From the NCBI GenBank assembly GCA_016926755.1, contig JAFGNZ010000128.1:1-64000 (forward strand): 64,000 bases of DNA, read 5' to 3'. Shown here one piece after another: positions 19,066 to 26,513 of this stretch; positions within the stretch are counted from its first letter, which is position 1, and each line of letters starts with the position of its first letter. The notes below the pieces were generated by a model, which saw nothing but the letters and a program-made list of their open reading frames with translations, was not told where the DNA came from and ran no database searches. The translations under genes were made by a program, and so were the position numbers. Origin of the DNA: Myxococcaceae bacterium. GTDB taxonomy: Bacteria > Myxococcota > Myxococcia > Myxococcales > Myxococcaceae.

Positions 19066-21057
19066 ATGGCCTCCGCGCGCACGTGTGAAACCTGTGGTCT
19101 CGAAGTTCCTCCCGGCGCCGGCGTGTGCCCTCGGGACGGGACCGTGATCCTCTCGTCTTTCACGGCCCAGGATGACGAGGAGACCCAGATCGAAATCCGC
19201 CGCAACGGCTGGGGTGATGAGCCCCCCTCGCGGGGCAAGGCCGCCCCGTTCGCCTGGGGCGAGGAGCCGCCACCCCGCAGTCAGTCCGCGGGGGACTCAC
19301 ACGCAACCACACCCCCATCGCAGCTGTGGGGAGAGGAACCGCCCACGAGGGATCCGCTCATCGGCATGAAGCTGGGCGAGTACGAGCTGCGCTCGCGCAT
19401 TGGCGTGGGCGGCATGGGCTTCGTCTACGACGGCATCCAGCCGCTCATCGGCAAGCGCGTGGCGGTGAAGGTGCTGCGGCCGGAGCTGGCGCAGGCGCCC
19501 GAGCAGGTGGCCCGGCTGCTGGCCGAGGCCCGCGCCGTGAACGCCATCCGCCACCGCGGCATCATCGACATCTTCGGCTTCGGGCAGGTGCCGGACGGGC
19601 GGCAGTACATCGTCATGGAGTTCCTGGATGGGCAGCCGCTGGATGCCTATCTGGCGGAGAAGAGCCGGCTGCCGCCCACCGAGGCGCTCTCCCTGCTCGA
19701 TGAAGTGCTGGCCGCGCTGGGGGCCGCGCACGGGGCGGGCGTGGTGCACCGCGACCTGAAGCCCAGCAACATCTTCCTGGTGCGCGAGCCGGGCGGCACG
19801 CGCTACGTGAAGCTGCTGGACTTCGGCCTGGCCAAGCAGGGCCAGAGCGGGGCGGCCGGGCGCACCGCGCAGACGCGCACGGACATGGTGGTGGGCACGC
19901 CCGAGTACATGGCGCCGGAGCAGGCCCGCGGCCAGGCCGTGGGGCCGATGACGGACCTGTACGCCATGGGCGTCGTCACCTTCGAGATGGTCACCGGCCG
20001 GCTGCCCTTCATCGGCACCTCGCCGGTGGACCTGCTGATGAAGCACGTGGACGCGCGGCCGCCGCGCCCCTCGGAGTTCATCCCCGAGCTGCCACCCGCG
20101 CTGGATGCCTTCATCCTCCAGATGTTGACGAAGGACCCGGAGGCGCGCCCCGGCTCCGCGGACGCCCTGCGCCAGCAGCTCCACCGGCTGCGCCGCACGA
20201 TGCTGCGGCCCACGCGCGCCCAGGCCATCCCCAATGGCCTCGCCGGCGCCGCCAACCGGGCGCCCGCGCCTGCGTCAGAGGGGCCCGCCGCCGAGCCGGC
20301 CCACCTGGAGACGCCCAGCACCGAGGAGTCCACCACCGTCGTCGTCGCCCCGCTCTCCCCGCCCAAGGGTACGCCAGTGGCCCCGGCCCTCTCCGAGCCC
20401 ACCACCGCGCCCAATGATGCGGTGAGGGCGGATGATACGGCCTCGCGCCGGCCCACCACGCCAGTGCCCGCGCACGAGCTCTCCCCCGCGGAGGTCCGCG
20501 CCGCGGGAGTGAGCTCGCCCCTGCGGCGGCTGCTCCCCGTGCTGGTAGGCGGCGCGGCGCTGCTGGCGGCCGCCGGCGTGCTGCTGCTCCGGAGCGGAAA
20601 CTCCCCCACCCCGGACGAGAAGCCTCCAGTCGTCACCCACCCGCCCGCGCCCACGCCGCCCGCGCCCCAGGCGAATCAGGCGCCCCCGCCGGCCCCGCAG
20701 GTGACGCCTCCGCCCGCCCCCACTCCGGCCACGCCCGTCGAGCCCGAGCGCGGCAAGGCCGTGGCCCAGCCCGAGTCTCCGAAGCAACCCCCCGTGGTGA
20801 AGAACCACAACCGCCCCAACAACTCCAGCGCCGGCGGCCCCAGCCAGGCGGAGCTGCTGGACACCATCAGCCGGCTCGAGCGGGACATGCAGGCCTACAT
20901 CGCCGGCGGGCAGATCCAGCCCCATCACCGGGATGCGGCGCGCAACATGCTCGGGAAGATTCGCGTCGACGCGCGCTCGGCGGACCGGGCGGAGGACCGC
21001 CGCAAGGTGCTGGATCTGATCAAGCTCTGGGAGCGGACGTACCTGAAGCGCAAGTAG
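19066..21057 (+). CDS. Hanks-type Ser/Thr protein kinase with zinc-ribbon lead and membrane anchor
   Basis: 663 residues from the ATG at 19066; a start 34 codons upstream would add an unrelated stretch. It opens with a zinc-ribbon-like CETCGLEVPPGAGVCPRDGT common in myxobacterial kinases. A kinase domain (about 105-360) has the Gly loop IGVGGMGFVYDG, the ATP Lys in RVAVKVLRPE, the catalytic HRDLKPSNIF, DFGLAK, and the APEQ activation end. Residues 370-490 are a low-complexity linker, followed by a transmembrane helix (LLPVLVGGAALLAAAGVLLL) and a Pro-rich stretch. The end (SQAELLDTISRLERDMQAYI) is a helical extracytoplasmic domain. All catalytic residues are present, so it should be active and membrane-bound; ligand and substrates are unknown. 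Confidence 0.93.
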   Translation: MASARTCETCGLEVPPGAGVCPRDGTVILSSFTAQDDEETQIEIRRNGWGDEPPSRGKAAPFAWGEEPPPRSQSAGDSHATTPPSQLWGEEPPTRDPLIGMKLGEYELRSRIGVGGMGFVYDGIQPLIGKRVAVKVLRPELAQAPEQVARLLAEARAVNAIRHRGIIDIFGFGQVPDGRQYIVMEFLDGQPLDAYLAEKSRLPPTEALSLLDEVLAALGAAHGAGVVHRDLKPSNIFLVREPGGTRYVKLLDFGLAKQGQSGAAGRTAQTRTDMVVGTPEYMAPEQARGQAVGPMTDLYAMGVVTFEMVTGRLPFIGTSPVDLLMKHVDARPPRPSEFIPELPPALDAFILQMLTKDPEARPGSADALRQQLHRLRRTMLRPTRAQAIPNGLAGAANRAPAPASEGPAAEPAHLETPSTEESTTVVVAPLSPPKGTPVAPALSEPTTAPNDAVRADDTASRRPTTPVPAHELSPAEVRAAGVSSPLRRLLPVLVGGAALLAAAGVLLLRSGNSPTPDEKPPVVTHPPAPTPPAPQANQAPPPAPQVTPPPAPTPATPVEPERGKAVAQPESPKQPPVVKNHNRPNNSSAGGPSQAELLDTISRLERDMQAYIAGGQIQPHHRDAARNMLGKIRVDARSADRAEDRRKVLDLIKLWERTYLKRK

Positions 21058-21060
21058 GTG

Positions 21061-21083
21061 GAGGCGCCCCGCGGCGTCGCCTC
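21061..21083. terminator. Possible shared hairpin between convergent genes
   Basis: The 24-base gap between the kinase gene and the opposing gene contains GAGGCG and CGCCTC separated by 11 bases, able to fold in either transcript. No T run follows on either side, so intrinsic termination is uncertain. Confidence 0.22.
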
Positions 21084-21858
21084 ACCTGCGCTGGGTGCAG
21101 AACACCGGCTGCGCCATGGCGTTGTGCACCTTCTCCGGGCTGAGGAGCTCCTCGCCCGCGGTGTACTTCAGGATCAGATCCCGGTTCTGCTTCATGACGA
21201 CGGCGTTCTGGCACGTCCTGAGATCGTCGTAGTAGCCGTACGGCGGCAGCGCGAGCTGCAGCTCCGCGAGCTCCGAGAGCGAGAGCTTGTCCAGCTCCTT
21301 GCCGAAGAGCTTGTAGGCGGCGTCCTCCACGCCCACCACGCCCCGCTCGAACTGGATGATGGCCAGGTCATACGCGATGAGCTGATCCTTCTGGAGGAAG
21401 GCGTGGAGCTTGTTCGCGGCCACCGCCAGCTCCGTCTCGTTGCGCACCCCCAGCTTCCAGGCGATGCGCATGGCCAGCAGGGCCTCGCAGCCACCATCCC
21501 CCGGGGGCTGGCCTCCAATGGTCACCCCGGAGAAGAGCCGCCAGGCCCACGCCACCCCGTCCTCGCGCGGCGTCTGGAAGAACTTCGGGCACCCCATCTG
21601 CGTGATGTAGATGGCGACCAGATCCTTGGGCAGCCGGGTGAAGTCCGGGCGGTTGAACGTGATGGGCCGCTCCGGCTTCACGAACATGCCGGACACCAGG
21701 CTCATCCGCTCGCCCTCGATGGAGTGCTTGAGCAGCTTCTCGATGTCGAACTCGCTCTCCATCGGAGGCAGCTTGCTCGAGGTGTAGAGGTAGGACAGGG
21801 GCATGAGCACCCCGGCCAGGCCCAACAGGAACAGCACGATCCAGAAGATGCCTTTCAC
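21082..21858 (-). CDS. Membrane-anchored GT51-like protein that has lost the catalytic motifs
   Basis: 258 residues from a GTG at 21858 with a strong GGGGAG site just upstream. A membrane anchor at 4-24 is followed by a region that lines up in order with peptidoglycan glycosyltransferase (GT51, the PBP1 family). ITQMGCPKFFQTPREDGVAW (85-104) stands where the family has ED..F..H.G, GGCEALLAM (122-130) where it has GGSTITQQ, then LAVAANKLHAFLQKDQLIAYDLAI where it has RK..E...A and K..IL..YLN, and GVEDAAYKLFGKELDKLSL (176-194) for the closing motif. The catalytic Glu of motif 1 is not evident. Probably a pseudoenzyme or regulator of wall synthesis, by inference. Confidence 0.75.
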   Translation of the reverse strand: MKGIFWIVLFLLGLAGVLMPLSYLYTSSKLPPMESEFDIEKLLKHSIEGERMSLVSGMFVKPERPITFNRPDFTRLPKDLVAIYITQMGCPKFFQTPREDGVAWAWRLFSGVTIGGQPPGDGGCEALLAMRIAWKLGVRNETELAVAANKLHAFLQKDQLIAYDLAIIQFERGVVGVEDAAYKLFGKELDKLSLSELAELQLALPPYGYYDDLRTCQNAVVMKQNRDLILKYTAGEELLSPEKVHNAMAQPVFCTQRR

Positions 21859-21915
21859 GCTCCCCAGGCTACCAGGGCGACGGGGGATGCGCTCGCGGGT
21901 TAAAACTCCAGGGAC

Positions 21916-22608
21916 ATGACGCAATGGTACCCGGCCACCCTGCTGGCCCGCTCGCCTGCCGCGGATGGACTGACGGACCTGATGCTCGATCTCTCGAAGA
22001 CACCGCTGAGAGAGAGCCACCAGCGCCCGGGCCAGTACGTCCACCTGCGCCTGCCCGGCCTGGAAGAGGGGCTGTTCGCCATCGCCTCCGCGCCGGGCTC
22101 TTCCGGGCGGTGGGATCTGCTGATGAAGCTGGGAAGCCCGCTGACCGATTCCCTGCTCCACCTGCCCCTGGGCGAGCAGGTGGAGGTGAGCCGGCCGGAG
22201 GGGCGCGGCTTCCCGCTGGAGCAGGCCCGGGGCAGGGATCTGCTCCTGTTCGCCACCGGCTCTGGCATCTCTCCCATCCGCTCCGTCATCGAGAGCATCC
22301 GCCAGGAGCGCGGCGCGTATGGGCGGGTGATGCTGTACTTCGGCGTGCGCACGCCCAGCGCCTTCGCCTACTCGCGGGACTTCGAGGCCTGGGAGCAGGC
22401 GGGCATCCGCGTCATTCGCACGGTGAGCCAGCCCGGCGCCAGTGGCTGGCAGGGCCTCACCGGCTACGTGCAGGCACACCTGGCCGAGGAGCCCCTCGCG
22501 CCCGGCACGCTGGCCTTCGTGTGCGGCCAGCAGGAGATGGCGCGGGGCGTCATGGCCGCGCTCCACGAGCGCGGGGTGCCCGAGAGCGCCATCCTGCAGA
22601 ACTTCTAG
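21916..22608 (+). CDS. FNR-type flavin oxidoreductase
   Basis: 230 residues of the ferredoxin-NADP reductase fold. The FAD part (about 1-105) has RPGQYVHLRL and LFAIASAPG, which replaces the family's RxYS motif with FAIAS. The NAD(P) part opens LLLFATGSGISPIRSVIESI and ends VFVCGQQEMARGVMAALHER and AILQNF, close to the usual C-terminal aromatic residue. No iron-sulphur or cytochrome domain is attached, so an external partner must supply or receive electrons. It is divergent from the GT51-like gene with 57 bases between starts, and convergent with the WD40 gene with no gap at all. The redox partner is unknown. Confidence 0.88.
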   Translation: MTQWYPATLLARSPAADGLTDLMLDLSKTPLRESHQRPGQYVHLRLPGLEEGLFAIASAPGSSGRWDLLMKLGSPLTDSLLHLPLGEQVEVSRPEGRGFPLEQARGRDLLLFATGSGISPIRSVIESIRQERGAYGRVMLYFGVRTPSAFAYSRDFEAWEQAGIRVIRTVSQPGASGWQGLTGYVQAHLAEEPLAPGTLAFVCGQQEMARGVMAALHERGVPESAILQNF

Positions 22609-24204
22609 TCAGCGCCGCTCCACCCCAGGCGAGGCGTAGCGCACGTGGAAGAGCGCCGCGGCCGGATCGCTCTCTTGATCTCCAATGGCGTTCTGCGGCG
22701 TCCACGCGGCCACGCCCACCCAGCGCCCGTCCGGGCTGAAGCGCACCCGGCGCACGGACCAGCCGAACGTCCGCTCACCCTGGGTCAGGTCCTGCCCTTC
22801 GGTGAAGACGAACAGGCGCTTGTCCCAGCCGCCAGTGGCCAGTGAGCGGCCATCCGGGGAGATGCTGGCGGTGGACACCACGCCCCGGTGGACGGACCAC
22901 TTCTGGAGAATCCTGCCCGAGGCGGCCTCCACCAGCGCGCCCGCGTTGAAGGGGCCGGTGGGCTCCTCGATCTCCTTCTTCTCCCGCTCGTACACGGCGC
23001 GCGTGCGCTCGGCCTTCTCCTGCGAGAAGGCGAGGCCCAGGCGCTGCCCCTTCGCATCCAGGGTGACGTCGTTGACGTGGCCCTCGAAGGCGAAGTCCGC
23101 CCGGGGCGCCAGCGTCAGGCCTCGCAGCTCCGCGCCCGTGGGCACCCCCTCCTTCGCGGCGAGGATGGCCTCCTGGGTGGACTCGTCGAAGGTGACGTCG
23201 AATTGCTCGGTGAAGGGGGTGCCCAGCACGCCCTGCGAGCCGGTGGGCACGCACACGTCGCATACCGCGAGGTCCACCCCGCCCACCAGCAGGGACTTGA
23301 AGCGCAGGGATTGGCCCCGCGCCAGCTTCGCCACGGTGTTGCCCAGCGGCGTGGGCACCGTCACGGTGTCCTTCAGGAAGGCCACGTCGATGCCGGCCCG
23401 CGTGGCTGTCTCCGTGTTGAGGATGATGGCCGGGGCGCGCTTGTCCAGCGCGAACGTCGCCTGCGCCTCGTCGTTGACGGCACCGCGCACCACGGTGAAG
23501 CCGCCGCGTCGCTCGAAGCGCACCCGGGCCTGGTCCGGCCGCAGCGCCTCCTCGTGGGTGCCCCACACGCGCACGTGCTTGTCCCAGCTCCCCGAGTACA
23601 GCGTCCCGTCCGCCGCGAAGGCCAGCGCGCTCACCCGGTCCGCGTGGATGCGAGCCTCGAAGACGAAGGCGAGCTTCGGCACGGTGAAGATGGAGACGAG
23701 CCCCCGCGCGCTGCCCACCACCACATAGCGGCCGCTCGGATGGAAGGCCACCGCGGTGAGCGGCTCCTCCGTGAGCGCGCCGCCCTTCGGCTCGCCGGTG
23801 GCGCCGTCGAAGAGGCGCACCTGCCCGTCATGTCCCCCCGTGGCCAGCAGCGCGCCGTCCGCCGAGAAGGCCACCGCCTCCAGGTCCGCCTCATACGGGT
23901 TGACGTCCCTGTCGGAGATGAGCGCCGGCGGCGTGCCCAGCGTCCACAGCGCGAGCTGGTAGGACTTCGCGCCCAGGTGCGTGTACGCCACGCGCGAGCT
24001 GTCCGGCGAGAAGGCGATCGCCCAGACGAAGTCCTTGTTGTTGAGCAGCGGCCCCTCCTCCAACCCCTTCACCTCGCCCGCCAGGTAGCCCCCGGGCGTC
24101 TCGGCCAGGCGCGAGAGCGTGTCCGCCGGCAGCGCCGGAGCATGAGCACAGCCCCCCCCGAGCGCCAGCACCCCGGCGAGCACGAGGCGCGCGTACCCCC
24201 TCAT
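22609..24204 (-). CDS. WD40-type lipoprotein with an embedded retropepsin-like domain
   Basis: 531 residues. Lipoprotein signal ends GGGC (Cys19). WD40-like blades run from about residue 55 to 215 (WAIAFSPDSSRVAYTHLG, VAFSADGALLATGGHDGQVR, LYSGSWDKHVRVWG) and resume from about 370 to 525 (TASISPDGRSLATGGWDKRL). Between them, residues 225-345 look like an aspartic-protease (retropepsin-like) domain: GGFTVVRGAVNDEAQATFAL, then LDKRAPAIILNT where an active enzyme has DTGA, and GVLGTPFTEQFDVTFD for the second hydrophobic-Gly motif. Asp254 is kept but the following Thr-Gly is not, so it is probably inactive and may bind a partner. It shares a 4-base ATGA overlap with the upstream LpoA-like gene. 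Confidence 0.85.
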   Translation of the reverse strand: MRGYARLVLAGVLALGGGCAHAPALPADTLSRLAETPGGYLAGEVKGLEEGPLLNNKDFVWAIAFSPDSSRVAYTHLGAKSYQLALWTLGTPPALISDRDVNPYEADLEAVAFSADGALLATGGHDGQVRLFDGATGEPKGGALTEEPLTAVAFHPSGRYVVVGSARGLVSIFTVPKLAFVFEARIHADRVSALAFAADGTLYSGSWDKHVRVWGTHEEALRPDQARVRFERRGGFTVVRGAVNDEAQATFALDKRAPAIILNTETATRAGIDVAFLKDTVTVPTPLGNTVAKLARGQSLRFKSLLVGGVDLAVCDVCVPTGSQGVLGTPFTEQFDVTFDESTQEAILAAKEGVPTGAELRGLTLAPRADFAFEGHVNDVTLDAKGQRLGLAFSQEKAERTRAVYEREKKEIEEPTGPFNAGALVEAASGRILQKWSVHRGVVSTASISPDGRSLATGGWDKRLFVFTEGQDLTQGERTFGWSVRRVRFSPDGRWVGVAAWTPQNAIGDQESDPAAALFHVRYASPGVERR

Positions 24205-26339
24205 GAGCCCGAGCCCCCCGCCGCCAGATCCTCCGGCTTCAGCTCCTTCACGCCTCGGCTCTCCACGGACAGCAGGAAGAGCGGCTTGACGGCCTCGCGC
24301 TGCTCATTGAAGGAGGTGCGGCCCGTGGCGCCCTCGAAGTTCTTGAGGTTGGAGAGCGCGTCCCGAAGCTCGCCGCGGGTGCGCGGGCGCTGCTTCTCGA
24401 TGATCTGCCGCAGCATCAGCGCCGAGTCGTAGCCGATGGCCTCCAGCAGCCCCGGATCCTTGTCGATGTCCTTGTAAGCATCTCGGAAGGCGTTGACGAA
24501 CCTGCGCGTGGCCGGGCGCTGCGAGTCGATGAAGAAGCCGTCCACGTACACCGAGCAGGTGACGAACTTGCCGCCGCGCTCCACCAGCTCCGGCAGCCCC
24601 GAGCGGCCCTTGGGGCTGCTCCACGTGTTGCTGCCCAGCAGCGTCACCGTCTTGAGATCCCGCTTGCCCGTCGTCTTGCGGATGCGCTCCAGATCCCTCG
24701 GATCACACGCGTTGGTGATGATGTCCTCCACCGCGAGCGCCGGGCCAATCAGGCTCACGCGCGTCCAGTCGTCCGGGATGAAGATGGCGTCGAAGTCCAC
24801 CACCGGCTCCAGGCCGCTCTTCAGCTTGTCGATGGCCTTGCGCCGGCGGAAGGCGTCCTGGTCGCTGGCGTTGATCTCGCGCACGCCCTCCATGTAGTCG
24901 AGCCGATCCTCCAGGTAGTAGCGGCCCACGAGCTTCTTGGCCTCGGCGGTGAACGTCGTCTGGTCGTGCGCGTAGCGCTCCGCGCCGCGGATGACGCCGC
25001 CGCGCTCCAGCACCTCGTCCCAGAAGCCGTTGGCCATCTCCACGCCGTAGGAGAGGTTCGGGTAGAGCACCGCGAAGCGCTTGAAGCCGCGCACGTTCAC
25101 CGCGTAGTCCGCCATGGCCTCGGCCTGGGCGGAGTTGGTGAGCATGTTGCGGAAGACGTGGGGGCCGATCTGCGTGATGCCCTCCACGCGCGTCATCGTC
25201 AGCAGCGGCACCTGCAGCTCCTCGGCCACCAGCGCGGCGCGGCGGGAGTCCTCCGGCAGCAGCGGCCCCAGCACGGCGATGGCGCCCTCGTCGAAGGCGA
25301 GCTGCTCCATCGCCTGGCCGGCCACCATCACCTCGCCCTGCGTGTCCTTGATGATCAGCTCCACGTCGCTGCCGTTGAGCGCCAGCTGCACTCCGCGCAG
25401 CACCGCCTCGCCAATGGGCTTGTAGCGGCCCGACATGGGCAGCAGCACCCCCACCGTCTTCGGGCTCACCTCCACGCGGCGGGTGGCGCGGGCCAGCAGC
25501 TCGCTGGCCTGTCCGGCGAAGGGGTGGTCGGGGGTCTCCCGGAGGAAGCGCTGGAGCGTCTCCTCCAGCCGCGTCCAGTCGCGCAGGTGGTAGTAGATGC
25601 GCGCCAGCTTGAAGGTGAGCACGGGCCAGGCCGGGTGGCGCGGTGACAGCGCCTCCGCCACGCGGGCCACGTCCACGAAGGCCGCGCGCCCTTCCACCAG
25701 CTTCTCCACCCGGGCCACCGCCGCCGCCTGGGCCTCGGGCGTCTTCGCGCCTCCGGCCAGCTCCACTCTGATGTCGAGCGCCTCACCGAAGAGGCCCGCC
25801 CCTTCCGCGGCGAGAGCGGCGTCCTGGAGGAAGCTGTCCCGCTCGGCGCCCTCCGCCCCCGCGGCGAGGCTGAAGAACAGCTGGTAGGCCTCCCGGTAAT
25901 CACCCACCTCCATCGCGCAGAGGGCCAGCTTGTACTTGGCGTCCTTCGCCTCCCGGAAGAGCGGGTTCTCGAAGAGCAGCTCCTTGAAGGCCTTTCGCGC
26001 GTTGGGGTAGTCCCCGGCCTCGAAGTAGAGGACGCCGGCGCGGTAGAGCGCCTCCTGGCTCGCGGTGGTGCCCGGGTAGTCCCTGCGCACCGTGAGGAGC
26101 ACCTCGGCCGCCTGCTTCTTGTCCGGGGCCCGCGCCGCCGTCTCGATGGCCTGGGCGAGCGCCGCGTCCGCCGCCGCGTCCTGCCGCGCCTCGACGGCCG
26201 GCTGTGTCGGGAACGGCTCCTTGTCGGGCGGCTCGCCGGTACCTCCTCCCCTCACGGGAGTCGTCGTCTTGGGACAGGCGGTCAACAGCAGCGCCAGCGC
26301 CAGCCCCAGGGCACGGCGCGAGGTGGAGAGGGCTTCCAT
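24201..26339 (-). CDS. LpoA-like lipoprotein: TPR repeats plus periplasmic receptor fold
   Basis: 712 residues from the ATG at 26339. Lipobox LLTAC (Cys22). Residues 55-300 are TPR-like helices (YRAGVLYFEAGDYPNARKAF, AYQLFFSLAAGAEGAERDSF). From about 315 to the end there is a type I periplasmic receptor fold, with VGVLLPMSGRYKPIGEAVLR and VELIIKDTQGEVMVAGQAME as in LpoA and branched-chain amino-acid receptors. LpoA activates PBP1A from the outer membrane; this architecture matches, though the two-part layout also occurs in general ligand-binding lipoproteins. Its stop overlaps the start of the WD40 lipoprotein by 4 bases, indicating one operon of two exported lipoproteins. A degenerate GT51-like protein lies nearby, but on a separate unit. 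Confidence 0.88.
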   Translation of the reverse strand: MEALSTSRRALGLALALLLTACPKTTTPVRGGGTGEPPDKEPFPTQPAVEARQDAAADAALAQAIETAARAPDKKQAAEVLLTVRRDYPGTTASQEALYRAGVLYFEAGDYPNARKAFKELLFENPLFREAKDAKYKLALCAMEVGDYREAYQLFFSLAAGAEGAERDSFLQDAALAAEGAGLFGEALDIRVELAGGAKTPEAQAAAVARVEKLVEGRAAFVDVARVAEALSPRHPAWPVLTFKLARIYYHLRDWTRLEETLQRFLRETPDHPFAGQASELLARATRRVEVSPKTVGVLLPMSGRYKPIGEAVLRGVQLALNGSDVELIIKDTQGEVMVAGQAMEQLAFDEGAIAVLGPLLPEDSRRAALVAEELQVPLLTMTRVEGITQIGPHVFRNMLTNSAQAEAMADYAVNVRGFKRFAVLYPNLSYGVEMANGFWDEVLERGGVIRGAERYAHDQTTFTAEAKKLVGRYYLEDRLDYMEGVREINASDQDAFRRRKAIDKLKSGLEPVVDFDAIFIPDDWTRVSLIGPALAVEDIITNACDPRDLERIRKTTGKRDLKTVTLLGSNTWSSPKGRSGLPELVERGGKFVTCSVYVDGFFIDSQRPATRRFVNAFRDAYKDIDKDPGLLEAIGYDSALMLRQIIEKQRPRTRGELRDALSNLKNFEGATGRTSFNEQREAVKPLFLLSVESRGVKELKPEDLAAGGSGS

Positions 26340-26390
26340 GGTGGGGGGGTGCATAGCAGTGAGGGTGCGCCTCCGTCGACAATCGAGCGG

Positions 26391-26404
26391 CCGGAACATT
26401 CCGG
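26391..26404. repeat. Short palindrome upstream of the LpoA-like gene
   Basis: CCGGAA CA TTCCGG, a 6-base inverted repeat 52-65 bases upstream of the LpoA-like gene start and within the 174-base gap that also contains the 3' end of the kinase-fusion gene. It is positioned like an operator. It is not followed by a T run, so it is not a convincing terminator. Confidence 0.3.
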
Positions 26405-26513
26405 GGAAGACGTCTGGCGCATGCAGCGCGCGTGCCCGCCCCAAGTCCCCGAGACTCCGAGGGTCTGGCGCGGCGGGACGTGGGTGCCCGACCACGCCCG
26501 CGGCCCCGAGGGC

